Positions 57,974 to 64,000 of a stretch of 64,000 nt of DNA are shown here, in pieces. Origin of the DNA: an uncultured Clostridium sp. GTDB taxonomy: Bacteria > Bacillota > Clostridia > TANB77 > CAG-508. The stretch is taken from assembly GCA_900553755.1 (NCBI GenBank), contig USEX01000002.1:1-64000 (forward strand), written 5' to 3'. A program made the position numbers and the translations under genes. The notes under the pieces are model-generated. The model saw nothing but the letters and a program-made list of their open reading frames with translations, ran no database searches and was not told the origin of the DNA. How positions within the stretch are numbered: position 1 is the stretch's first letter; each line of letters opens with the position of its first letter.

Positions 57974-57997
57974 ATCCAAAGTTCAGTAAAATTATAA

Positions 57998-59494
57998 TTA
58001 TTTTATTTTCCAATATCCACCATTATCTGGTCCAATTCTTTCAATTAAATTATTATCCTTTAATTTTCGGATATGATTTGTTATTGTTGTTCTTCCTAAA
58101 GAAAGTTCTTTGCTCATTTTAGCCTGTGTAATATAAGGATTTTGTTTAATTAACAATATAATTTTATAGTCTATGCTATCATCTGATATCTGTCCATCTC
58201 TATCCACTTCTGTCCACTTCTGTCCATACACTTTCTGTTCATTTTTGTCCACTTCTGTCCAAGATTTATAAAATGTAACTTTAAAATCTCCTCTTAATGA
58301 TTCGAATTTCGGCTCTGGCAAATTCATTTTTTTCATTTCATCAATCATTGTAGCAATTCCAGTATGTCGATTTTCAATAATACTATTATTAATTTCAAGT
58401 AATTTAACAATACTTTTATTTCTAACTTCTAACATAATATCAGTACCTAATGCTTCTAATCGATTATTACCATATAAATCACCAGGATTAATTATTTCAA
58501 TTCTATCTGTAAAAATCTTAATATAAATATAAGCACTTTCTCTACTTATACTATAATCCCTATGAACTAATGCATTTGCAATAGCTTCTCTTAATGCTTT
58601 CATAGGATATTCTGGAATATCAGTTCTTTTCCCATTATCATCTATTATTACTTTTGTAGAAATATTTCGTCTTATAAAAGCAAGAGCTTGATCTAACATT
58701 TCATCAAGAGTTCCTTCAATACTTTGATTGTCATTAAATCTCTGACCAACTTCTCCTGTTTCAGCCCATTTTGTACCTGGAACAAATACACATGCAATAA
58801 ATAATTGTGGAAGAAAACCTTGAGGATATTCACCAAATAACATAAGTCCAGCTAGTGTTGGATAGATTATACCTGTGCTATTATCAATAACACCACATAA
58901 TTTTAATATTTTCTCATCTGAAAATTTTGCAAAATTAGGCTTATCTTTTTTGGCCTTTTCTAAAAATGCATTAATTTTTTCTTTATCCAAATCTTCAAGT
59001 GTTGCAATCTTTATAGGTCGTTTATCTTCTTGAACACCATCTTTATAACTATTTAAACAATAAATTTCGTATTCAGTCATATGTTCATCTGAATCTCCTA
59101 TTCTAATATAGGAACCTTTATGCATTCCGAGGTCTTTATAGTAACAAGGTTTTTGCACTTGAGGAATTTCATCTATTTTTACAGCTAATAATGTCTTATT
59201 GTTATATTTTATTGGTAAAAATGTTGGACGAACTTTAGGTTCCATACAATTAGTACATAATGCTGTGACTTTCTTTTGCAAATCATTAACATCATATACA
59301 TCCTGTTCTATAAAATTATTATTCTCATTTATTCCAAATATTATTATTCCACCATATTTATTTGAAAATGCAGATATTGTATCATAACATTTTTTAGGAA
59401 AATCTATTTCAGCAGTTTTTGCTTCAATTTGATCTGTTTCTGTTTGATACTTTTGCATATATTCTATTTTTTCTATTACTTCTTGCTCGGTCAT
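57998..59494 (-). CDS. AlbA_2 (Schlafen-like) ATP-binding protein with winged helix
   Basis: Seen: 498 residues. Domain one, AlbA_2/Schlafen-like (about 10-135; ETDQIEAKTAEIDFPKK, AFSNKYGGIIIFGINE). Middle region with a GHKL-type ATPase segment (about 300-345, ALREAIANALVHRDYS, INPGDLYGNN). C-terminal winged helix (about 445-498, AKMSKELSLGRTTITNHIRKLKD). A linker (about 410-432) contains an internal repeat (WTEVDKNEQKVYGQK). Known: such proteins are usually called 'putative transcriptional regulators' and also occur in defence islands. Inferred: ATP-dependent regulator or defence factor. Starts 18 bases after the zinc-finger gene, so one operon. ATG with GGAGG. Confidence 0.75.
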   Translation of the reverse strand: MTEQEVIEKIEYMQKYQTETDQIEAKTAEIDFPKKCYDTISAFSNKYGGIIIFGINENNNFIEQDVYDVNDLQKKVTALCTNCMEPKVRPTFLPIKYNNKTLLAVKIDEIPQVQKPCYYKDLGMHKGSYIRIGDSDEHMTEYEIYCLNSYKDGVQEDKRPIKIATLEDLDKEKINAFLEKAKKDKPNFAKFSDEKILKLCGVIDNSTGIIYPTLAGLMLFGEYPQGFLPQLFIACVFVPGTKWAETGEVGQRFNDNQSIEGTLDEMLDQALAFIRRNISTKVIIDDNGKRTDIPEYPMKALREAIANALVHRDYSISRESAYIYIKIFTDRIEIINPGDLYGNNRLEALGTDIMLEVRNKSIVKLLEINNSIIENRHTGIATMIDEMKKMNLPEPKFESLRGDFKVTFYKSWTEVDKNEQKVYGQKWTEVDRDGQISDDSIDYKIILLIKQNPYITQAKMSKELSLGRTTITNHIRKLKDNNLIERIGPDNGGYWKIK

Positions 59495-59512
59495 CTATCT
59501 AACCTCCAGATG

Positions 59513-60433
59513 TTATTTATTCTTTTCTCTATTCTTATAAACATTAGCAACATTCCTACAACTAATAGAATCATATTCAGCCTTTAGATTCTTAGCAATA
59601 AAAGGTCTGCCACAATGTTTACATATCTTTAATTCTTTTCTATCATTAGCTTCATTTAAACCTAATAATACTTCCATAGCTTGTTTTAAAGAATTAAATT
59701 GCCAATCTAATGAAACTTTATTATTATCAAAACTAAAAGAAAAGGCTATATTATTTGGTATGAATTCACTAGCATACTTTTGATAAATTGCTTTTTTATC
59801 TTCATTTTCTTCTGAAATACTATTTTCAGTTGATTCAAAAATCTTATATAGTAATTTAGAATAAAATAAAATTCGAGCAATTTTTTCAGTATATCTTTCA
59901 GAAAATACTAAATTAAAATCTTCTTGTAGGTTTGGTAATTCATCTGTTGGATTATTACCATAAACATATTTTATAATATTCTCATTTAATCCATTATTAA
60001 AATCAATATTCATAATATTTTCATCTTCAACAAAGAAAGGTTTTATATAATTATTAGCTGAAACCTTCGTAATTTCTGAATATCCTTGTAAATAAACTTC
60101 TCCCGCTGAAATTAATTTAGTATTAAGAGGACTATAAGTTAAATCGCCTAATAAACCATATTTTTTTACAAATTCTAATACCATTTCTTGATATTTAGCT
60201 TCTGTACTCATTAGATTACATTCAATATCTCTATTATTGGTATAATTCAATGTTTCTCTACCTATAAGAAGAAAGTCTTTTAATATTTCTTTATCTACAT
60301 CATACACATCATAAATTGTATATTCAGAGTTTTTAACAGGTCTAATATAAAATTCATTATTACTTTTTATGATTTCATAATCATTGTATTTAGCCCAAAA
60401 CCCTTTAAAATTAAAGTTATTCTCTTTTATCAT
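59513..60433 (-). CDS. C-terminal zinc-finger protein (CGNR/DUF6076-like)
   Basis: Seen: 306 residues. Helical body without recognised domain, then a C-terminal zinc finger CKHCGRPFIAKNLKAEYDSISCRN (about 273-296), like the treble-clef CGNR finger. Known: such fingers are DNA-binding and occur in regulators of mobile elements. First gene of the minus-strand cargo operon, divergent from the HTH gene at 60648. ATG start with GAGGG. Name is from memory and tentative. Confidence 0.6.
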   Translation of the reverse strand: MIKENNFNFKGFWAKYNDYEIIKSNNEFYIRPVKNSEYTIYDVYDVDKEILKDFLLIGRETLNYTNNRDIECNLMSTEAKYQEMVLEFVKKYGLLGDLTYSPLNTKLISAGEVYLQGYSEITKVSANNYIKPFFVEDENIMNIDFNNGLNENIIKYVYGNNPTDELPNLQEDFNLVFSERYTEKIARILFYSKLLYKIFESTENSISEENEDKKAIYQKYASEFIPNNIAFSFSFDNNKVSLDWQFNSLKQAMEVLLGLNEANDRKELKICKHCGRPFIAKNLKAEYDSISCRNVANVYKNREKNK

Positions 60434-60476
60434 ATTTCTACCCTCAAAAAATTCTTTTAAATTTTCACAAAACTAC

Positions 60477-60505
60477 TTGACAGTTATTTCCTCACAGAGT
60501 ATACT
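60477..60505 (+). promoter_or_regulatory. Promoter of the HTH/Xis/Int module
   Basis: Seen: TTGACA (60477-60482), 17-base spacer, TATACT (60500-60505). Drives the plus-strand gene at 60648. It lies within the divergent intergenic region between cargo and integration module. Confidence 0.75.
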
Positions 60506-60554
60506 GTTAATAGTTCGGTTAACTTAAATAATAACAAGTTAATTAAATCTTGAA

Positions 60555-60574
60555 TGTAATGTAATAACATTACA
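60555..60574. promoter_or_regulatory. Palindromic operator candidate
   Basis: Seen: perfect TGTAATGT-AATA-ACATTACA dyad between the promoter and the HTH gene, in the divergent region. Fits a dimeric HTH repressor; the neighbouring HTH protein or the zinc-finger protein could bind. Confidence 0.5.
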
Positions 60575-60647
60575 ACAAGATTATATAACTTTTATTAAAA
60601 GTTATCAAGTACTTTAAGAAAAAAAGAAAGGAGGCAATAGGAGAACT

Positions 60648-61133
60648 ATGTCAAAAAATGAACAAGTAAAAAAGTCAACCAACAAAGAAGAAATTAAAAG
60701 ATTATATTTTGAAGAACATTTATCTCAAGTCGAAATAGCAGAAATATTCAAAGTATCAAAACAAGCAATAAATAAGGTAATAAAAAAAGATCCAAGATTA
60801 GCTGAAGAAAAAGAATATAGACATATTTTATCAATTGAAAATACAAAGAATTACAATAATGAATATTCAAAGACATATAAAAGAAAGAAATCAACTGATA
60901 CAGAAGAATATTATGCTATGCAAGCACAATTAAATGAAGATTATAAAATGTTATCTACTCATCATGAAATGAGTGATGAAGCTTTTGCTCAATCAAATAG
61001 TAGTATTTATAAATATGATAGCAAAGGAAATAAAGTTTTAATAGATAGCATAAAATCAAAAATTACAAATGATGTACCTAGATTTATACCTGCTATAAAA
61101 ATTCCAGTACTAGCACATGGACATCATGTATAA
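60648..61133 (+). CDS. HTH DNA-binding protein of the element
   Basis: Seen: 161 residues. An N-terminal helix-turn-helix (about 14-45, KRLYFEEHLSQVEIAEIFKVSKQAINKVIKKD), sigma-region-4/Xre-like, then a Tyr/Lys-rich tail without recognised fold. Known: elements of this type often carry such a regulator before xis/int. ATG start; AAGGAGG is too far but GGAG is at proper distance. Probably controls excision genes. Confidence 0.7.
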   Translation: MSKNEQVKKSTNKEEIKRLYFEEHLSQVEIAEIFKVSKQAINKVIKKDPRLAEEKEYRHILSIENTKNYNNEYSKTYKRKKSTDTEEYYAMQAQLNEDYKMLSTHHEMSDEAFAQSNSSIYKYDSKGNKVLIDSIKSKITNDVPRFIPAIKIPVLAHGHHV

Positions 61134-61160
61134 AAATATGAACGAAAGGAGGAAAACACT

Positions 61161-61352
61161 ATGGAAGAAGATATCAAATTCTACAAAACGGAAGATGTTA
61201 GAAGAATACTAGGCATAGGAGATAAAAAATGTTTAGAATTATTTCATAGAGAAGATTTTCCGTGTATTAAAATTGGAAAGTCTTTTTTAATTGCAGTTAG
61301 TGCTTTTAATGAATATGTAAGCACTAGAAGAGTTTTTAATGAAACTCGATAA
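61161..61352 (+). CDS. Excisionase (Xis-like, HTH_17)
   Basis: Seen: 63 residues: FYKTEDVRRILGIGDKKCLELFHREDFPCIKIGKSFLIAVSAFNEYV, the winged-helix of small excisionases. Known: bends DNA with integrase for excision. 28 bases after the HTH gene, same transcript. ATG start with AAAGGAGG. Confidence 0.85.
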   Translation: MEEDIKFYKTEDVRRILGIGDKKCLELFHREDFPCIKIGKSFLIAVSAFNEYVSTRRVFNETR

Positions 61353-61360
61353 AAAGAAAA

Positions 61361-61476
61361 AGATTTAAATATGCCCATTTAAATCTTAAAAATACTATTT
61401 AACACACAAAGAAAACCTTGTTATAGTATGTAAGTATTTTACAACTTATAATGCTAAATAGCAAGGGTTTTCTTTT
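61361..61476 (+). promoter_or_regulatory. Nested inverted repeats between xis and int
   Basis: Seen: AGATTTAAAT (61361-61370) / ATTTAAATCT (61377-61386). Then AAAGAAAACCTTG (61408-61420) / CAAGGGTTTTCTTT (61462-61475) with one bulge, followed by GTTTTTTTG. CTATTTA (61395) can also pair with TAAATAG (61455). The alternatives resemble an attenuator, which would make integrase expression conditional. Confidence 0.45.
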
Positions 61477-61501
61477 GTTTTTTTGAGAAAGGAAGGAAAA
61501 T

Positions 61502-62884
61502 ATGAATGTAATAAGTGGAATTTCTTATGGTGTTTATTTAAATAAGAAAATAAAAACTAATAAGATACAACAATTTAAAAATATGACAGCTTTAGAAGTC
61601 TGTCAACAATGTGAACATTATAAAATTTGCAAATACGGAAAAATAAGTAAGTTTGAAAAAGAAAAAATATTTGAAAACAATATTGAATGTGAAAATCTAT
61701 ATTTTTCAATTAATAGAAAAGCAACTTTAACAACAATTAGAGATACAACTACAGGAAAAGAAACTAAAAAAAGCTTTTCTGGAAAAACAAAAGATGAAGC
61801 AATAAGTAAAGCTCTTGCTGCAAAAGTAGAAATTGAGCAAAATGGAGGAATAAGAGTTATAACTAAAAGTAATAAAACAATGTATGACTTGATTATTGAA
61901 ATTCTAAATGAAGATCATAAATTAGGAAAAATAAAAGATTCAACTTATAAAAGAAAAACAGATAGTTTAAAAAAGTTATCCTTAGAAAAATTTGTGAATA
62001 AACCAATATCAAAAGTTACAAGAACAGATATAATCAATTATCTTGAAAGCTTAAGAGAATATTCAGCAAGCACAATAAAACAAACTTATGAATTAATATG
62101 TATGGCTTTTGGAAAAGCAAAATATGAAAATATAATTGAAGATAATTTTATGGAAGGATACAATAAAGTTGAAAAACCTAAAAGCAGTTATGTTTCAAAA
62201 GAAAGAATTGCTTTAACACTAGATGAACAAAGAATATTTGTAAATTATCTTAATTCTGTAGATTATGAAGAATGTAGATATAAATATTTATTTTTACTAT
62301 TATTAAGTACAGGTATGAGAATAGGAGAAGCTTTAGCATTAGATTATGAAAAAGATATTGATTTAGAAAACGGAGCAATTACAATAAGAAAAACTTTAAC
62401 TAAAGATAAAAATGGTAAATATATTATTGGAGATACAACTAAAACTTCTAATGGTGTAAGAACAATATATTTAAATAATACTAGCAAGCAAATATTAGAA
62501 AATGCATATAAAACAAGAATTGAAAATAAACAACATTTATTATTTTGTAGTAAAAATAAAACTTTATATGCACCAAATACAATTAATAGTACATTAAAAA
62601 GATTAGCTATTAAATTAAATATTGGTGTTTATGAAGAAGAAAATAAAAAAGGTAAAATTATAAAGAATACAGATGCCCATACTCACATGCTAAGAGGAAC
62701 ATTTGCAACAAGATGTGCAGAAGCTAAAATTGCACCAGCAGTGCTTAAAAAAATACTAGGTCATAAAGATATTTCAATCACTATGAAATACTATGTTGAT
62801 GTTGATAAAGAATTTGAGATTTCAGAAGGTAAAAATATAGAAAATTATTTGATGAATAAAGATATTTTTGCTATTGAAAATTAG
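61502..62884 (+). CDS. int: Tyrosine site-specific integrase
   Basis: Seen: 460 residues. Unusual N-terminal extension of about 70 residues with a Cys cluster (VCQQCEHYKICKYG and C63), then arm-binding domain (about 70-120), core-binding domain (about 130-210) and catalytic domain (about 235-450). Catalytic residues: Arg273 (STGMRIGEAL), His395-x-x-Arg398 (HMLRGTF), His421 (LGHKD) and Tyr431 (KYYVDV). Known: recombines the tRNA att sites. The Cys-rich extension probably binds zinc and is not typical of Tn916 integrases. ATG start with AAGGAAGG. Confidence 0.92.
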   Translation: MNVISGISYGVYLNKKIKTNKIQQFKNMTALEVCQQCEHYKICKYGKISKFEKEKIFENNIECENLYFSINRKATLTTIRDTTTGKETKKSFSGKTKDEAISKALAAKVEIEQNGGIRVITKSNKTMYDLIIEILNEDHKLGKIKDSTYKRKTDSLKKLSLEKFVNKPISKVTRTDIINYLESLREYSASTIKQTYELICMAFGKAKYENIIEDNFMEGYNKVEKPKSSYVSKERIALTLDEQRIFVNYLNSVDYEECRYKYLFLLLLSTGMRIGEALALDYEKDIDLENGAITIRKTLTKDKNGKYIIGDTTKTSNGVRTIYLNNTSKQILENAYKTRIENKQHLLFCSKNKTLYAPNTINSTLKRLAIKLNIGVYEEENKKGKIIKNTDAHTHMLRGTFATRCAEAKIAPAVLKKILGHKDISITMKYYVDVDKEFEISEGKNIENYLMNKDIFAIEN

Positions 62885-62964
62885 AGCCTTTAAACTACTG
62901 AAAATACTAAAGAAAAACAGAAAGAATTTTAGAGAATTTATTGGAATTATTTACTAAAAATTCT

Positions 62965-62983
62965 CTGGAATATATTTCTGGAA
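62965..62983 (+). repeat. Two CTGGAA repeats at the right end of element 1
   Basis: Seen: TCTCTGGAA and TTTCTGGAA, 13 bases apart, same spacing as the first pair upstream of repA. RepA may bind both ends of the element. Confidence 0.45.
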
Positions 62984-63043
62984 TTAAGTTTAAAACTATA
63001 AAACTATTGAAATATAAAGAAATTTAGAGGTTTGTAATCTAAC

Positions 63044-63060
63044 TCACCTCGACCATATTT
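63044..63060 (+). repeat. attR of element 1 / attL of element 2
   Basis: Seen: TCACCTCGACCATATTT, identical to 52338-52354, with no tRNA body before it. It marks the junction of two tandem elements. Confidence 0.9.
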
Positions 63061-63115
63061 TACCCTTTTTCAAGGGAATTTAAGAGAATTTATAAAAATT
63101 CAAAAGTTATGAATT

Positions 63116-63148
63116 ATGCTATTTTTCAAAGAAATTTGAGAATAGCAT
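63116..63148. repeat. Left-end hairpin of element 2
   Basis: Seen: ATGCTATT / AATAGCAT outer arms and TTCAAA / TTTGAG inner arms; equivalent to 52433-52464 of element 1. Confidence 0.5.
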
Positions 63149-63193
63149 AATTTTTTTGCGTTCTAAAAAATTCTAAAAAATATGCTCATTTTC

Positions 63194-63256
63194 TTCAACA
63201 AAAAATTTCAACAAAAATATTTTCAAGTTCAAAAAAATTTCAACAATATTTCAACA
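63194..63256 (+). repeat. Iteron-like repeats upstream of repA (element 2)
   Basis: Seen: four TTCAACA copies (63194, 63207, 63239, 63250), again two pairs, but with a sequence different from the CTGGAA repeats of element 1. Confidence 0.55.
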
Positions 63257-63325
63257 AAAGAATTTTTAGTTGTATACCAATATTTTTCAAAGTTCTTCAT
63301 ATTGCAAAGAAAGGAGAACTTGCTT

Positions 63326-63898
63326 ATGAAATTTATACCATATAAAGCTAATGAATGCTTTGAACATTTATATTATCAGATACCCATGGAATTATTTTTT
63401 AATAAAAATTATAAGGATAAATTAAGTTCAGATAGTAAAATTCTTTATGGTTTTTTATTAAACAGGTTAACTTTGTCAGCTAAAAATAATTGTATTGATG
63501 AAGAAAGCAATGTATTCTTAATATTTACTAGAAAAGAAGTTCAAGAATTATTGAATTTATCAGATAAAACTGTTACCAAATCATTTAAACAATTAAAAGA
63601 ATGTAAGCTAATACATGAGAAAAAACAGGGCTCTACTAAACCTAATTTGATTTATGTAGGAAAAATAGAGCATGATAAAAATCTTATAAAAGTGATTCGT
63701 AAAAATTACGATTCAAGAGCCGTAAATTCTACGAGTCATGACACGGAAAATTTACGACCTAACTATAACAATAATAATTATAACTATAAAGGAAAAAGCA
63801 AGTATAGTTTTCAAAATTATGAACAAAGGCATTATGATAATTTAGATTTTTTATATGCAATCAATAGAAGAAAAAGAAATTTTCTTTTTAGGTGGTAA
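63326..63898 (+). CDS. Replication initiator, RepA N-terminal family (element 2)
   Basis: Seen: 190 residues, homologous along its length to the RepA at 52650 (QIPMELFFNKNYKDKLSSDSKILYGFLL; LLNLSDKTVTKSFKQLKECKLIHEKKQG; LRPNYNNNNYN; NYEQRHYD). Start: ATG 63326 nine bases after AAGGAG; the longer upstream frame covers the iterons. The last 15 or so residues (NRRKRNFLFRW) come from another frame over the remnant at 63855, so the tail has been altered by the deletion junction. Confidence 0.82.
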   Translation: MKFIPYKANECFEHLYYQIPMELFFNKNYKDKLSSDSKILYGFLLNRLTLSAKNNCIDEESNVFLIFTRKEVQELLNLSDKTVTKSFKQLKECKLIHEKKQGSTKPNLIYVGKIEHDKNLIKVIRKNYDSRAVNSTSHDTENLRPNYNNNNYNYKGKSKYSFQNYEQRHYDNLDFLYAINRRKRNFLFRW

Positions 63899-64000
63899 AG
63901 AAGTATACTTTTTCTTTAAACATCTTGGTATTTTGAGGTGGGTACTTTGTAGATTTCTTGAATATGCAAGCAACGTATTTGTACTCACGCTACAAATACA
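63855..64000 (+). pseudogene. Remnant of the 107-aa element gene (element 2)
   Basis: Seen: the frame from ATG 63855 reads EEKEIFFLGGKEVYFFFKHLG, matching the C-terminus of the gene at 54899, and overlaps the end of repA in a different frame. Only the C-terminal third remains, and the original stop is lost (LRW continues). Confidence 0.5.
63964..64000 (+). other. oriT-like block of element 2
   Basis: Seen: 36 of 37 bases identical to 55289-55325, while neighbouring DNA is diverged. The mobC/relaxase genes would be expected right of the window. Confidence 0.5.

Larger units (their letters stand above)
57640..57997. other. Spacer with repeats and a small broken ORF
   Basis: Seen: the candidate small gene at 57697-57838, plus two direct copies of TTCGGCGRTACTTT (57928-57941 and 57960-57973, period 32). 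The repeats may be regulator sites or part of decayed coding sequence. No other gene is seen. Confidence 0.5.
52338..63060 (+). mobile_element. Integrated mobilizable element (IME) in tRNA-Pro, about 10.7 kb
   Basis: Seen: 17-bp direct repeats at both ends, tyrosine integrase, excisionase and HTH protein at the right end, RepA_N with iterons at the left end, MobC and relaxase with an oriT-like block in the middle, and cargo genes in both strands. No VirB/Tra secretion, coupling-protein or phage structural genes. Known: this is the layout of integrative mobilizable elements, which borrow the conjugation pore of a helper. Codons are more A-ending than in the chromosomal part. A related element follows directly. 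Confidence 0.88.
62885..63325. other. Junction region between the two elements
   Basis: Seen: no gene. It contains two CTGGAA repeats (62965, 62978), the attR repeat, the left-end hairpin of element 2 and its iterons. The 80 bases after attR match the left end of element 1 (52392-52470). Confidence 0.7.
63044..64000 (+). mobile_element. Second related mobilizable element (left part only)
   Basis: Seen: begins at the central att repeat, with a left end, RepA_N gene and oriT-like block homologous to element 1 but clearly diverged, and runs off the window. Compared with element 1 it lacks the CYTH, kinase and TnpV genes between repA and oriT. Confidence 0.8.

Noticed and set aside
57773..57979. 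68-aa minus-strand ORF ending PKRTTGN as a gene
   Set aside because: The adjacent frame reads as a better protein, no ribosome binding site supports this one, and it spans the direct repeats.
52338..63060. Prophage
   Set aside because: Integrase, excisionase and HTH protein could suggest it, but no capsid, terminase, tail or lysis genes occur, while MobC and relaxase do.
52533..63256. CRISPR array
   Set aside because: The repeats are short (6-10 bases), unevenly spaced and have no spacer-sized uniform gaps; no cas genes.

Overview
The window is AT-rich chromosomal DNA of a low-GC Gram-positive bacterium, most likely an anaerobic member of the Clostridia. This is inferred from strong AAGGAG-type ribosome binding sites, an anaerobic ribonucleotide reductase (nrdD/nrdG), a CwlD-type cortex amidase (a spore-former hallmark), VanW, LPXTG and SdrD-like surface proteins, and a Firmicutes-type RpoB/RpoC. 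No species can be named from the sequence alone.

Layout. Positions 1-8350 (minus strand) hold the 5' part of a giant cyclic beta-glucan synthase-like gene that runs off the left edge, followed upstream by cwlD. Each carries a single-base frameshift while keeping every expected motif. Positions 8559-15886 are rpoC and rpoB, driven by their own promoter behind a leader of about 340 nt with an attenuator-like hairpin. Positions 16300-18884 hold a gene remnant and an LPXTG Cna-B protein whose composition is visibly richer in GC than its neighbours. nrdG/nrdD follow (19025-21712), then three surface protein genes (22150-32813: two giant SdrD/DUF11-like proteins and a VWA protein). Positions 32911-51971 are housekeeping and envelope genes: a CmpB-like membrane protein, a pentapeptide-repeat protein, an unusual HA-like/sigma-4/alpha-CTD fusion, tRNA-fMet, comEA, a DacF-type carboxypeptidase, an LCP protein, cvpA, a DUF5711-like protein, ykvI, a Gld-type ABC system, yhbY, a second CmpB-like protein, tRNA-Arg(TCT), an M18 aminopeptidase, vanW, an S66 peptidase and tRNA-Arg(ACG).

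The right end is accessory. tRNA-Pro(TGG) at 52274-52349 is the attachment site of an integrated mobilizable element of about 10.7 kb (52338-63060), bounded by a 17-bp direct repeat of the tRNA 3' end. It carries RepA_N with iterons, a CYTH/P-loop kinase/TnpV cargo, MobC plus relaxase with an oriT-like block, a minus-strand cargo (DUF5662, AlbA_2-ATPase-wHTH, zinc-finger protein), and an HTH/Xis/integrase module. No type IV secretion genes are present, so it would be mobilizable rather than self-transmissible. Directly after its right att repeat a second, related element starts (63044 to beyond the window), with a homologous left end, its own RepA_N gene, different iterons and the same oriT-like block. 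The two are therefore a tandem array in one tRNA gene.

The best leads for something new are the tandem replicating elements with diverged iterons, the divergently expressed AlbA_2-ATPase/zinc-finger cargo, the sigma-4/alpha-CTD fusion protein, and the giant surface proteins with non-canonical sorting signals.
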